DNA of 20,197 bases from CAYPEK01 sp964409645. Lineage in GTDB: Bacteria > UBP15 > UBA6099. The stretch's first letter is position 1. The number at the start of each line of letters is the position of its first letter. Under the pieces are notes generated by a model. That model did not search any database. It was not told the DNA's origin and saw nothing but the letters and a program-made list of their open reading frames with translations. A program made the translations under genes and the position numbers. The stretch covers positions 1 through 20,197 of the forward strand of contig CAYPEK010000080.1 of assembly GCA_964409645.1 (NCBI GenBank), written 5' to 3'. This document shows positions 14,565 through 20,197 of the stretch, in pieces.

Positions 14565-14804
14565 ATGACCGACGAATTCAGGGAGAAAAACTATCGGATT
14601 ATGGCGGCCGCGGGGTCGGCGCCGCTGGCGGTTCTGGTGAACATGCTGATCGGGATTCCCGGGGTGAAGTTTGTGGACTTCGAGTTGCCGGTTGTTGACC
14701 TGAAGATCGATGTCGATCCGGTGCAATTTCAGGACAGCGAGGCAATCGGGCTGTTGCGGCGGATGGGGTTCCGGATCGAGACGCGTGGGGATGAGGCGAT
14801 ATGA
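14565..14804 (+). CDS. Small HMA-like (ferredoxin-fold) protein lacking metal cysteines
   Basis: A 79-residue cytoplasmic protein. I chose the ATG at 14565 because GGAGGT (14552-14557) precedes it by 7 bases; upstream in-frame starts (TTG 14538, ATG 14559) lack proper spacing. The pattern from residue 17 on, a helix then IPGVKFVDFELPVVDLKIDVDP, a second helix (SEAIGLLRRM) and GFRIET, follows the beta-alpha-beta-beta-alpha-beta layout of heavy-metal-associated domains (a GV-V start of strand 2, vDP before helix 2, mGf before the last strand). The CxxC of true HMA domains is replaced by GSAP and there is no cysteine in the protein. It overlaps the next start (ATGA), so it is made together with the membrane ferredoxin. 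The fold assignment is by eye and the role is unknown. Confidence 0.7.
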   Translation: MTDEFREKNYRIMAAAGSAPLAVLVNMLIGIPGVKFVDFELPVVDLKIDVDPVQFQDSEAIGLLRRMGFRIETRGDEAI

Positions 14805-15598
14805 GGAAACGTGACCGGAGCGGCGGAAAAGAGCGGGCTCGTCGCCTGAATGCGGCGAACGCGGTGTCTGCGGCGGCGGTGTTCGGCACGGGGCTTGTGC
14901 TTCTGACGCAGTTCCACGTCGGCGGCGGCCACGTCGGCGGGTTTCTGGGTTGCTCGAAAGCAATATGGCTGGGGCTCCACAAGGCGGCGGCGATCTTGTT
15001 TACAGCCGGCGCGGCGGCGCACATCGCGCTTCACCGGCGGTACATCGGGACGGTTGCGCGCAAGTGGGGCGCGGGATTGAGCGGGAAGCTGAAAGCGAGA
15101 ACGGCGCGACAGACGCTTCTGTTTGCGGCGTCGGTGGTGGTTGTCGGCGTCGGGTTTTATCTGTGGGCGGCGTATCCGGGTGCGGCGCTCGATAATGAAA
15201 AGTTCCATCATTTGCTGGACGTGCATAACATCGTTGGGCTTGCGATGCTCATCGGGTTGGCGGCGCACATAACGGGCCGTTGGCGTCGGATGAAGCGGCC
15301 GGCGGCGATACGGCCGGCGGGGAGTGTGACGTACATGCGAGGCGTGGCGGTGCTGAGGCATGGGCCGTTCGGACGCCACAACGAGACGCGGCATGTGCGG
15401 GTGGACGTCGGGCGGTGCGATGCGTGCGGGACGTGCGCGTCGGCGTGCCCGCAAGGGGTTCTGGATATGATTGACTTGCGGTTCCACAAGCACATGCACG
15501 TGAGCCGCGCGGGGCAGTGCCGCGGGTGCGGGAAATGCGTTGCTGCATGTCCGAACGGCGCATTCGAGCGAAAATTGAAAGCCGCGAACGGGGAATGA
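14801..15598 (+). CDS. Four-helix membrane cytochrome-b-like (DUF4405-type) domain fused to 2x[4Fe-4S] ferredoxin
   Basis: A 265-residue membrane protein for electron transfer. Four hydrophobic helices lie in the first 160 residues (about 19-38, 57-77, 104-124, 141-157). His60, His74, His142 and His156 sit in or at the helices as two pairs suited to b-type haem, as in DUF4405-like membrane domains. A basic linker leads to a bacterial ferredoxin domain with two complete cluster motifs: Cys206, 209, 212, 216-Pro and Cys240, 243, 246, 250-Pro. By the positive-inside rule the basic N-terminus and the ferredoxin are both probably cytoplasmic. It would pass electrons between a soluble donor and membrane haem or quinone. 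It is translationally coupled to the HMA-like gene and is probably under TetR control. Partners are not in the window. Confidence 0.82.
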   Translation: MRKRDRSGGKERARRLNAANAVSAAAVFGTGLVLLTQFHVGGGHVGGFLGCSKAIWLGLHKAAAILFTAGAAAHIALHRRYIGTVARKWGAGLSGKLKARTARQTLLFAASVVVVGVGFYLWAAYPGAALDNEKFHHLLDVHNIVGLAMLIGLAAHITGRWRRMKRPAAIRPAGSVTYMRGVAVLRHGPFGRHNETRHVRVDVGRCDACGTCASACPQGVLDMIDLRFHKHMHVSRAGQCRGCGKCVAACPNGAFERKLKAANGE

Positions 15599-15678
15599 AG
15601 ATGAAAACGATAATATTTTGTGAGGACATACTTTTTCGGAGTATTCACGCTTTTATTGCAGGCTAAATTTCTTAATTT

Positions 15679-15708
15679 TTGTCCCGAGACAACAGTTTTT
15701 ACTTTTTT
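15679..15708 (+). terminator. Weak candidate terminator of the redox operon
   Basis: A short stem TTGTC-CCGA-GACAA (15679-15692) is followed after CAG by TTTTTACTTTTTT on the plus strand, 80 bases after the ferredoxin gene. The 5-bp stem is weak, so this is tentative. It also lies just past the end of the minus-strand antitoxin gene. Confidence 0.35.
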
Positions 15709-15710
15709 GT

Positions 15711-15899
15711 TTAAGCGCTTTTTTCCTTATTTCCGCCAACACGCGGCAGCTTAAGACCGAATTCCCTTTCGAACTCTTCAGATTCCTTTTTGGCTTTGGC
15801 GACTTGTTCCTGCGGACTCAGATTTTTAATCTCTTCTGATATTTCCGCTCTTATCTTCCTGATTTCAATCATAGCTTCGGATTCCTTAGGAAATGTCAT
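15711..15899 (-). CDS. Putative antitoxin-like partner of the PIN protein
   Basis: A 62-residue, highly charged helical protein (SEAMIEIRKIRAEISEEIKN, LSPQEQVAKAKKESEEFE). The start at 15899 (MTFPKESEAM) lies inside the last codons of the PIN gene, a 14-base overlap that predicts translational coupling, with a GAGGTGG Shine-Dalgarno just upstream. Small genes with an xxRKIRxEI...LSPEE-like pattern often follow PIN genes of this subfamily, so a toxin-neutralising role is likely but inferred. It has no recognisable DNA-binding fold. The gene is AT-rich compared with its surroundings, like its partner. Confidence 0.65.
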   Translation of the reverse strand: MTFPKESEAMIEIRKIRAEISEEIKNLSPQEQVAKAKKESEEFEREFGLKLPRVGGNKEKSA

Positions 15900-16365
15900 A
15901 ATCCACCACCTCTTCAGGAGTGCAAATGTCAATCGAACGGTACCCGTTTATCTGATTTACGGCGTTTACCAATGTTCTGGTTCGATGTTTAACTATGTGT
16001 CTCATGTTCCAGCTTACCAACATGTCCATCTCATTTACAGTGGCTATTGCCGCATGAGTTAAGTCTTCAAAATGGTTTGGCGACAACAATCCATTTTTAA
16101 TATACATAAAAACGAGTTCTCTGACTTCAGCGGAGTCCTCCAGAAAAGACGGCTTATATTTTTCAATTACACCGGCGAGAAGTTGCTTTTTAGCCTGTGA
16201 AGCTCTTTGTATTTCCTGTCCCACTATGTTGGAAATAAATATCGAATATTTCCCAACTTCAATTTCGTGGAATAAAAGCTCCGTGGCGACGCGTTTCTCA
16301 GGCGCATCCTCCGCGAAGAGAAAATTCCAAACCGATGTTTCAAGATAGAGCTTTAACAGCTTCAC
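15886..16365 (-). CDS. PIN-domain ribonuclease, VapC-like toxin
   Basis: A 159-residue PIN-domain protein, predicted to be a Mg-dependent endoribonuclease toxin of a type II toxin-antitoxin pair. The acidic site is made of Glu9 (YLETSVWNF, where most PIN proteins have Asp; this subfamily often has Glu), Glu51 (VGQEIQ), Asp101 (FEDLTHAAIA) and Asp114 (MDMLVSWN). The C-terminal INGYRSIDICTPEEVV is also typical. The start is GTG with no properly spaced Shine-Dalgarno; the best promoter lies so close that the mRNA may be almost leaderless. The toxin-first order differs from the usual vapBC order. Low G+C against G+C-rich neighbours suggests acquisition by transfer. Confidence 0.82.
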   Translation of the reverse strand: MKLLKLYLETSVWNFLFAEDAPEKRVATELLFHEIEVGKYSIFISNIVGQEIQRASQAKKQLLAGVIEKYKPSFLEDSAEVRELVFMYIKNGLLSPNHFEDLTHAAIATVNEMDMLVSWNMRHIVKHRTRTLVNAVNQINGYRSIDICTPEEVVDYDIS

Positions 16366-16373
16366 TTCCTTAT

Positions 16374-16404
16374 TTTATACCAACTACGTTTGTTTTTAAA
16401 TCAA
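16374..16404 (-). promoter_or_regulatory. Candidate promoter of the PIN/antitoxin operon
   Basis: On the minus strand, TTGATT (16399-16404) and TATAAA (16374-16379) are 19 bases apart. Transcription from here would start near 16367, only about two bases before the GTG at 16365. Confidence 0.4.
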
Positions 16405-16495
16405 ATCGAGTTGTTCCATCCTGTTGGCTTAGTCTCAATATGGATCACTTGTATGTGGAATAATAGTGACTTAGAAAAGAATTCGGGAGGTATTT

Positions 16496-16672
16496 ATGGT
16501 CCGGAAGAGACATATTTCGTTATTTGCATGTGTGGCCGCCGGGGCACTGCTCGCGGGCGGTTGCGCGGGGTAAGAAAAGCGGCGTCACGGTGATGAAGGT
16601 CGGCCTGATCGTGCCGCTGACGGGCGACATTGCCGCGATGGGACAGGGCATGAACAACGGCGCGACTTTGTT
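16496..16672 (+). pseudogene. Truncated and frameshifted lipoprotein substrate-binding protein (LivJ/BraC type)
   Basis: The remnant begins with a perfect Shine-Dalgarno (GGGAGG, 16485-16490) and an ATG giving MVRKRHISLFACVAAGALLAGGC, a lipoprotein signal with its lipobox cysteine at residue 23. The frame stops at TAA 16571. In the next frame the text continues as KKSGVTVMKVGLIVPLTGDI, then AAMGQGMNNGATL, the typical N-terminus of branched-chain amino acid (periplasmic-binding-protein type 1) receptors. Removing one G from the GGGG run at 16567-16570 joins the two frames. Homology then ends abruptly near 16670, and the rest of the gene (some 300 residues) is missing. It is therefore a 5' fragment left by a deletion or rearrangement, plus a frameshift. 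Confidence 0.82.
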
Positions 16673-16915
16673 CGGTTTTTCATTCTTCACGTGACCGCTT
16701 ACTTTCTCGCGCGGCTTGTTTTTTTTTCAGTCCACAACTGGCGGCTTCCAACTACCGTTTTTTCCTTTCTCTTGAGCCCTCGCCAATGGATTCTTGCTAT
16801 TTCAAATTATTGTTTTTTGTGAACTGTTTTCATATATAGACTGTCTGATATGATATAAATAAACATAATGAAACAATATGGAGTTACGACTCCGGTGCGG
16901 ATAAGATAAAAAGAC
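16673..16915. other. AT-rich intergenic region with leader hairpin
   Basis: No full gene. It holds T-runs, a stretch related to the CGGTAGTTGG word near 3447 (here on the minus strand, around 16725-16755), and the upstream region of the next operon. A possible -10 (TATGAT, 16851-16856) is seen, but with a poor -35. A perfect small hairpin, GGAGT-TACG-ACTCC, lies at 16880-16893 and hides the only strong Shine-Dalgarno-like word before the ATG at 16916. A 13-codon ORF (ATG 16868 to TAA 16909) spans the hairpin. Confidence 0.4.
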
Positions 16916-18490
16916 ATGAGATTCACGGATATCATTGGCGGAAGAAGGAAATTTGCGGTTTTAATTTTGGTTGCGGCGCTGCTGACGGCGCCGTTGATGC
17001 TGTGTGGCGGCCGTGCGGTGTCGGCGGCGGCGGAGGCGAAGGAGACACAGGCTGAAAGCAGTGAGAAAAAGGAAGAGCCAGCGAAGTTGAAGACAGCGGA
17101 GGACATCGCCAAGGATGTCGATGAGATGAACGAGGAAGAGTCGGGTTCGCAGACAGTGGAGACGGAACCGGTGAGGGCGGAGGTAGCGCCGGTGGAAGAG
17201 CCGGAACTGCTTCCCGCGACTGCCGCGAAGCCGGTGCCGCCGCCGAAACCGAAGCCGAAACCGGCTCCCGCCACGAAGCCGGCTGAGAAACTGAAACCCA
17301 AGGAAGAAAAGCCGACTGTGTCGGACACTGCTAAAAAGCTGAAGAAGGGTAGTCCATCGCAGGTGGACTTTGAGAGTGAGGAAAAGGAAGAAGAGAAGAA
17401 ACCCGAGCCGGGAGCCGAAGAGAAAAAGCCTGATCGGTTGCAGAAGCTTCCGGCGGCCACTTCCGGACGGATCGAATATTTCGAGGCGAATCTGCCGCAG
17501 GAGCCTGTGGTGGACATGGCGGTGATCGCGCTGGACACCGAAGGCACGCCGGGGCTGGCGGTGCTCTCGACGGGCGCGCTCGACGTGTACGCGTTCGAGA
17601 CGGCGTCGCGGCTGAAGCGGGTATGGCACGGGTCGTTTAAAGAGAAGTATCCGCGCCGCGGGTTCGCCGGGACGCTCAACACGGGCAGCTACGGCGGCAA
17701 GCAGTTGCTGTTTGTCTCCACGAACACGTTTAAGAAGGCGTTCGCGTTCGAATGGAATGATGGGCGAATGGCGAAAGCGGGGAGAACGTCGAGCGTGGTT
17801 GTGAGTTCACAGGAGTCGCCCGCGCTGAACATAGTTTCGGAGTTCGGGCATGGGGTGACGAGCTTTTCCGGTTCGGCGACGAAGATAGTGGACACGTCTG
17901 GCGCGGAGCCGAAAAGCAAAAACTTTCCGATTCCCGCGGACTACTATTCCGGGTGTGTGATGAGGTGGTCCGAGGTGTCGATGAATCTCGTGCAGATGGC
18001 GGTGGCGACGGAGTACGGAGCCCTGCGGATATATCAGGGAGGAACGCTGAAAGCGGAAACGGAGCCGAAGTACGGCGGCGCGGTGGTGTGCGTGCCGAAG
18101 ACGGCGGAGAGCAACTGGCTTGTGGCGACGGACCGGTCGGGCGATCAGGACGCGGTGATAGCGCTTGAATTCAGGGACGGTGAGATAGAAGAGGTATGGC
18201 GGACGTCGCAGTTAAGCGGCGCGATAGCGAGCCTGATCCCGTGCGATCTGGACGGCGACGGTGTGGAGGAAGTGATGGGGATACTGTCGAAGCGGTCCGG
18301 CGGGAAGGTGCTTTTCAGGTTGCTGCCTGTCTATAAGCCCGCCAAGAAGGAGAGCGACGAAAAGAAGGCCCCCTCAGCCGACAAGGCGAAGCAGATCAAA
18401 AATGCGGTAAAGAACGGAGATAAGACAAACAGCGCGGGCAAGGAAACGAAACCGAAGTCGGCGGAGACTAAAAAGAAAGACGGAATATGA
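16916..18490 (+). CDS. Secreted protein with Pro/Lys-rich linker and beta-propeller-like (FG-GAP/VCBS) domain
   Basis: A 524-residue exported protein of unknown function. Residues 1-38 form a signal peptide (GGRRKFAVLILVAALLTAPL, ending SAA). Residues about 40-185 are low-complexity, acidic and lysine/proline-rich (PPPKPKPKPAPATKPAEK), a likely periplasm-spanning or extended linker. Residues about 190-480 are repeated beta strands such as VVDMAVIALDTEGTPGLAVLSTGALDVYAFE and SLIPCDLDGDGVEEVMGIL, where the DxDGDGxxE loop is a calcium-binding FG-GAP/VCBS-type blade. The C-terminus is a lysine-rich tail. No good Shine-Dalgarno precedes the ATG. Its stop overlaps the next start (ATGA), so it is coupled to a binding protein. 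It may be an envelope scaffold or ligand-contact subunit, but this is only context. Confidence 0.72.
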   Translation: MRFTDIIGGRRKFAVLILVAALLTAPLMLCGGRAVSAAAEAKETQAESSEKKEEPAKLKTAEDIAKDVDEMNEEESGSQTVETEPVRAEVAPVEEPELLPATAAKPVPPPKPKPKPAPATKPAEKLKPKEEKPTVSDTAKKLKKGSPSQVDFESEEKEEEKKPEPGAEEKKPDRLQKLPAATSGRIEYFEANLPQEPVVDMAVIALDTEGTPGLAVLSTGALDVYAFETASRLKRVWHGSFKEKYPRRGFAGTLNTGSYGGKQLLFVSTNTFKKAFAFEWNDGRMAKAGRTSSVVVSSQESPALNIVSEFGHGVTSFSGSATKIVDTSGAEPKSKNFPIPADYYSGCVMRWSEVSMNLVQMAVATEYGALRIYQGGTLKAETEPKYGGAVVCVPKTAESNWLVATDRSGDQDAVIALEFRDGEIEEVWRTSQLSGAIASLIPCDLDGDGVEEVMGILSKRSGGKVLFRLLPVYKPAKKESDEKKAPSADKAKQIKNAVKNGDKTNSAGKETKPKSAETKKKDGI

Positions 18491-20076
18491 TGTTCTCATG
18501 GAGATATGGAGGCGGCGCGGCGGACGTGTCGCCGAAAAGCGATAGAATACGGGCGTTTGCGCGGGTTGTGTTCATGGTTGCGGCGTTGCTGTTTGCAGCG
18601 TCGCCCGCGTGGGCGTATCTGCCCCCGAAGTTCGGAGGCAAGCTGACGGTGGCGATGCCGTCGCGGGTGTACAGGTTCGACCCGTCGCTGGCGACGCAGG
18701 ACCATGAGTTGATGATTGCGGCGTGCCTGTTCGACACGCTTGTTGCGCCGGGGCCGGGCGGCGGATTCGTGCCGGTGCTGCTGACAGTGCTGCCTGAGAA
18801 GTCGGACGACGGAAAGACCTATTACTTCAAACTGCGCGAGGGAATTGCGTTTCACGACGGTACGCCGCTCGACGCGGCGGATGTGCTTCAGACGTTCAAG
18901 CGGCTCGCGAAGAACCGGCGGTCGCCGTACAGGTGGCTGTTGCGGAATGTCGAAGGAGTCAACGAGTTCACGTCGAACAAGTCAGGGACGATATCCGGGC
19001 TTAAAATAACGGATCCGCTGAGTTTTGAGATAAAGCTTACGGAGCCGGATCAGAATTTCATGAAGTATCTGTGTTTTCCGGCGCTGTCGATTATATCGTC
19101 AACGGCGGGCCGAGACCTGAATCCGCCGGTGGGGACCGGGCCGTTCAAATTCGCCGAAGCGGCGAAGAACGGCGTGATAACGCTCGGCGCGAATGAGGAT
19201 TATTTCGCGGGCCGCCCGTATCTTGATTCGGTGGATTTCCGGCCGCTGCCGGATGAACGGGACAGGATGACGGAGTTCCGGCGCGGAACTGTGGACCTGA
19301 CGGCTGCGCCCGAAGCGGGGCTGAGCAGGGCAGAGGACGACATGTTCGGGCCGGCGATGCAGTCGCCCGCGAGCAGGATATATTTTCTGGATGTGAATAC
19401 GAGCGCGGCGGCGTTCTTTCTGCCGGGGCAGAGGCAGGCGCTCTCGCACGCGGTTGACCGCGACGGGATAGTGAGGGTGATCCTGAACGGTAACGGGAGC
19501 AAGGAGAACAACGTGACCGGCGCGGGTGACGCGCGCGCGTTGCGGAAGTCGGCGGAGAATTCGAAGCGCATGGCGCTGAGGTATCCGGAGAAGAACACGG
19601 CGCTCGGCTTAATTGCTAAGAAGTTACAACAGGATTTTAAAAAAGCGGGGGTCGCTCTGAAGCTGGAGCCGAAGACGGCCGCATCGCTGACGGACTATTC
19701 GTCGGAGGAGTCGCCGGCGATGATTCTGCGCTCGCTGCCGGAGCTGATGGGGATGCCGGAATCGGTTGAGGACGCGCTGTTCGCGTCCGGGGCGTCGTCC
19801 GCGGCGGCGATGGACAGGCGGCTGGGTGTGGCACATACGAACAAAACGGGAGTCCCGATCGGCGCATATATCAAGGTGTTCTCGTTGCGGAGAGGCTACA
19901 TCGCCCGAGAAAGCGTTTCCGGGCTTTACTTCGACGGGTTCGGCGTGCCGTCGCTGGAGTCGGCGTACGTGAGGGAATTTCCAGATAAAAAGGAAACGCG
20001 CAAGGACGCGGATAAAGACGGCGGGGAGGCCAAGACGAAGAAGAAACCGGAAAAGGAAAAGAAGAAGGGCGACTGA
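18487..20076 (+). CDS. Extracellular solute-binding protein, family 5 (oligopeptide/dipeptide type)
   Basis: A 529-residue periplasmic binding protein of the SBP_bac_5 (DppA/OppA) type. The signal peptide ends at about residue 43 (VFMVAALLFAASPAWA) without a lipobox, so it is soluble. Family landmarks are GGKLTVAMPSRVYRFDPSLA, CLFDTLVAPGP, YYFKLREGIAFHDGTPLDAADV, PVGTGPFKFAEAA, YFAGRPYLDSVDFRPLPD and LSHAVDRDGIVRVILNGNG. The segment after the last motif is shorter and more divergent than usual, and the protein ends in a lysine/glutamate-rich tail of about 35 residues that is not part of the family. No ABC permease or ATPase gene is adjacent; its operon partners are the propeller-like protein and a membrane sensor. 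It may act as a ligand sensor rather than a transporter part (inference). Confidence 0.86.
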   Translation: MMFSWRYGGGAADVSPKSDRIRAFARVVFMVAALLFAASPAWAYLPPKFGGKLTVAMPSRVYRFDPSLATQDHELMIAACLFDTLVAPGPGGGFVPVLLTVLPEKSDDGKTYYFKLREGIAFHDGTPLDAADVLQTFKRLAKNRRSPYRWLLRNVEGVNEFTSNKSGTISGLKITDPLSFEIKLTEPDQNFMKYLCFPALSIISSTAGRDLNPPVGTGPFKFAEAAKNGVITLGANEDYFAGRPYLDSVDFRPLPDERDRMTEFRRGTVDLTAAPEAGLSRAEDDMFGPAMQSPASRIYFLDVNTSAAAFFLPGQRQALSHAVDRDGIVRVILNGNGSKENNVTGAGDARALRKSAENSKRMALRYPEKNTALGLIAKKLQQDFKKAGVALKLEPKTAASLTDYSSEESPAMILRSLPELMGMPESVEDALFASGASSAAAMDRRLGVAHTNKTGVPIGAYIKVFSLRRGYIARESVSGLYFDGFGVPSLESAYVREFPDKKETRKDADKDGGEAKTKKKPEKEKKKGD

Positions 20077-20097
20077 CGACAGGGTGCGCCGCGCGGG

Positions 20098-20197
20098 ATG
20101 AAGAAGAAAAAACGCACATTATCCATAAGGGCGAAGCTGGCGGGCGTTCTGGTGCTCATCTGCGTGTTGCTGATGGGCGCCGTGGTGGTGATGATGG
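20098..20197 (+). CDS. N-terminus of a membrane sensor protein (3' end outside window)
   Basis: Only 33 residues are present: a basic start (MKKKKRTLSIRAKLAG) and a membrane helix (VLVLICVLLMGAVVVMM). The S-I-R-x-K-L motif before the first helix is characteristic of chemoreceptors, HAMP histidine kinases and HAMP-cyclases. It is 21 bases after the binding-protein gene and in the same direction, so probably in the same operon. The output domain cannot be known from this window. Confidence 0.6.
   Translation, partial: MKKKKRTLSIRAKLAGVLVLICVLLMGAVVVMM

Noticed and set aside
16390..16593. A 67-codon plus-strand frame overlapping the pseudogene
   Set aside because: It has no start signal and runs out of frame through the clear lipoprotein signal sequence that begins at 16496.

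Overview
This is about 20 kb of a bacterial chromosome, roughly 55-60 % G+C over most genes, with AT-rich intergenic patches and two AT-rich gene blocks (positions 1-1060 and about 15600-16480). Sec signal peptides, a lipoprotein signal, a family 5 periplasmic binding protein and dense secreted proteins suggest a diderm (Gram-negative-type) bacterium. CoA-disulfide reductase, a cytochrome-like membrane protein fused to a 2x[4Fe-4S] ferredoxin and RAYT-type REP repeats would fit an uncultivated anaerobic or facultative lineage. I cannot assign a phylum from the sequence alone.

Layout: (1) 1-1053, two tandem paralogous small membrane-anchored proteins of unknown function. (2) 1316-3428, a minus-strand CoA-disulfide reductase/rhodanese divergent from a small secreted or membrane haem-type protein, with a 9-bp-arm inverted repeat between them. 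(3) 3723-7192, minus-strand ilvD, a STAS anti-sigma-factor antagonist and a TPR protein; the last two each have a recognisable sigma70-like promoter. (4) 7730-12077, a plus-strand phage-derived block: a Mu I-like protease/scaffold with a probable nested scaffold gene, a small pentapeptide-like protein, a beta-helix tail-spike protein, an XhlA-like protein and a holin-like protein, closed by a strong intrinsic terminator. Terminase, portal, major capsid and tail-assembly genes are absent. (5) 12148-13679, an SDR epimerase and a gamma-glutamylcyclotransferase-like protein, separated by an inverted pair of REP elements. (6) 13766-15598, a TetR repressor, a cysteine-less HMA-like small protein and a cytochrome-b-like/ferredoxin fusion. 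The same 20-bp operator lies in opposite orientation in front of the repressor and in front of the two-gene operon. (7) 15711-16365, a minus-strand PIN toxin/antitoxin pair. (8) 16496-16672, the 5' end of a broken lipoprotein binding-protein gene. (9) 16916-20197, an operon of a secreted repeat protein, an orphan oligopeptide-type binding protein and the start of a membrane sensor.

The most coherent candidate for a little-described system is the TetR-controlled membrane redox module in (6). The repressor appears to control its own promoter, and the repeated operator suggests it also controls a translationally coupled pair whose products look built to work with a membrane electron carrier. The second is the intact but head-less phage cassette in (4), which looks maintained rather than decaying.
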